Shown here: piece after piece, positions 12,903 through 13,310 of the stretch
How the letters are laid out: every line of letters begins with the position of its first letter
Numbering within the stretch: the stretch's first letter is position 1
Source of the DNA: an uncultured Eubacteriales bacterium
GTDB lineage: Bacteria > Bacillota > Clostridia > Lachnospirales > Lachnospiraceae
Assembly (NCBI GenBank): GCA_902783795.1
Contig: CACZSO010000336.1
Location: 1-13,310 of the forward strand
Direction: 5' to 3'
DNA length: 13,310 bases
Program-made: the position numbers and the translations under genes
The notes under the pieces: model-generated
The model's input: the letters and a program-made list of their open reading frames with translations, nothing else
The model's database searches: none
What the model was told of the DNA's origin: nothing

Positions 12903-13310
12903 ATGAGTATTATTTCGATGAAACAACTGCTCGAAGCAGGCGTCCATTTCGGACATCAGACCAGACGCTGGAACCCGAAGATGGCTCCGTTCATCTTCAC
13001 AGAAAGAAACGGGATCCATATCATTGACCTTCAGAAGACGGTCGGTATGGTAGACACCGCTTACCGTGCGGTAGCCGACATTACCTCCCAGGGCGGCACA
13101 CTGCTTTTCGTAGGCACGAAGAAACAGGCCCAGTATGCTATCCGCGAAGCTGCGGAGAAATGCGGCATGTACTATGTTAACCAGAGATGGCTCGGCGGTA
13201 TGCTGACAAACTTCAAGACCATCCAGACCCGTATCCAGCGCCTGCGCCAGATCGAAAAGATGTCTGAAGACGGAACTTTTGATGTTCTTCCGAAGAAAGA
13301 AGTAGCAGCC
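12903..13310 (+). CDS. rpsB: 30S ribosomal protein S2 (uS2), 5' part (3' end outside window)
   Basis: The first 136 codons of uS2, which binds the solvent side of the 30S body/head junction and contacts S1-like factors and the mRNA exit region. Diagnostic segments are MKQLLEAGVHFGHQTRRWNPKM at the start, RNGIHIIDLQKT, LLFVGTKKQAQ and NQRWLGGMLTNFKTI. ATG 12903 is supported by AGGAGAG (12891-12897). The gene has its own promoter and leader, and in Bacillota is normally followed by tsf, which would lie beyond the window. Base 13310 falls exactly at a codon end and the frame is still open. Confidence 0.97.
   Translation, partial: MSIISMKQLLEAGVHFGHQTRRWNPKMAPFIFTERNGIHIIDLQKTVGMVDTAYRAVADITSQGGTLLFVGTKKQAQYAIREAAEKCGMYYVNQRWLGGMLTNFKTIQTRIQRLRQIEKMSEDGTFDVLPKKEVAA

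Noticed and set aside
12839..13027. 62-codon + frame at the rpsB start
   Set aside because: It runs through the rpsB leader and into rpsB in another frame; the S2 sequence in the true frame is unmistakable.
1..13310. CRISPR arrays, insertion sequences, prophage or integron attachment sites
   Set aside because: No regularly spaced direct repeats, transposase or integrase genes, or terminal inverted repeats were seen; the tRNA-Glu gene has no partial duplicate of its 3' end elsewhere in the window.

Overview
This window is an ordinary, gene-dense housekeeping stretch of a low-to-mid GC Gram-positive chromosome (Bacillota). Support for that comes from the clpC-radA pair, a YnzC/DUF896 protein, a SpoVB/YtgP-type flippase, strong AAGGAGG-type ribosome-binding sites, and a tRNA-Glu without an encoded CCA. 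The protein sequences look most like Clostridia (Lachnospiraceae-like) or Erysipelotrichia; I cannot decide between them from sequence alone. All main genes lie on the + strand; only tRNA-Glu is on the - strand.

Layout. (1) 1-2017: the C-terminal end of the ClpC ATPase, then radA 1 nt later, closed by a hairpin terminator (2019-2051) that also serves the convergent tRNA-Glu(CTC) gene. (2) 2130-2283: an AT-rich divergent promoter region, with the tRNA-Glu promoter on the - strand and the upp promoter on the + strand. (3) 2284-3266: upp, then rpsU with its own consensus promoter, a 10-nt Shine-Dalgarno partly covered by a small hairpin, and a rho-independent terminator. (4) 3305-12760: a tightly packed run of eleven genes: phoH, ybeY, a lipid-linked-oligosaccharide flippase, an HI0933-family flavoprotein gene broken by an in-frame TAG, a COG2509 flavoprotein, ynzC-like, 5-formyl-THF cyclo-ligase, rlmH, dtd, a SAM methyltransferase and a membrane-anchored alpha/beta hydrolase. 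Most junctions are 4-bp ATGA or 11-bp overlaps, so this is very probably one operon with translational coupling. (5) 12768 to the end: rpsB with an extended -10 promoter and a roughly 100-nt leader that can fold.

Theme. Many genes serve ribosome and translation quality: S21, S2, YbeY (rRNA maturation), PhoH (YbeY partner), RlmH (23S methylation), Dtd (D-aminoacyl-tRNA removal) and tRNA-Glu. Proteostasis and repair (ClpC, RadA), folate and pyrimidine salvage (cyclo-ligase, Upp) and envelope export (flippase) make up the rest.

I found no mobile element, CRISPR array, phage gene or obviously novel system. The most notable points are the amber codon inside the HI0933-family gene, the SD-masking hairpin before rpsU, the structured rpsB leader, and the lack of a visible promoter between the rpsU terminator and the long phoH operon. 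No stretch longer than 300 bases lacks a gene.
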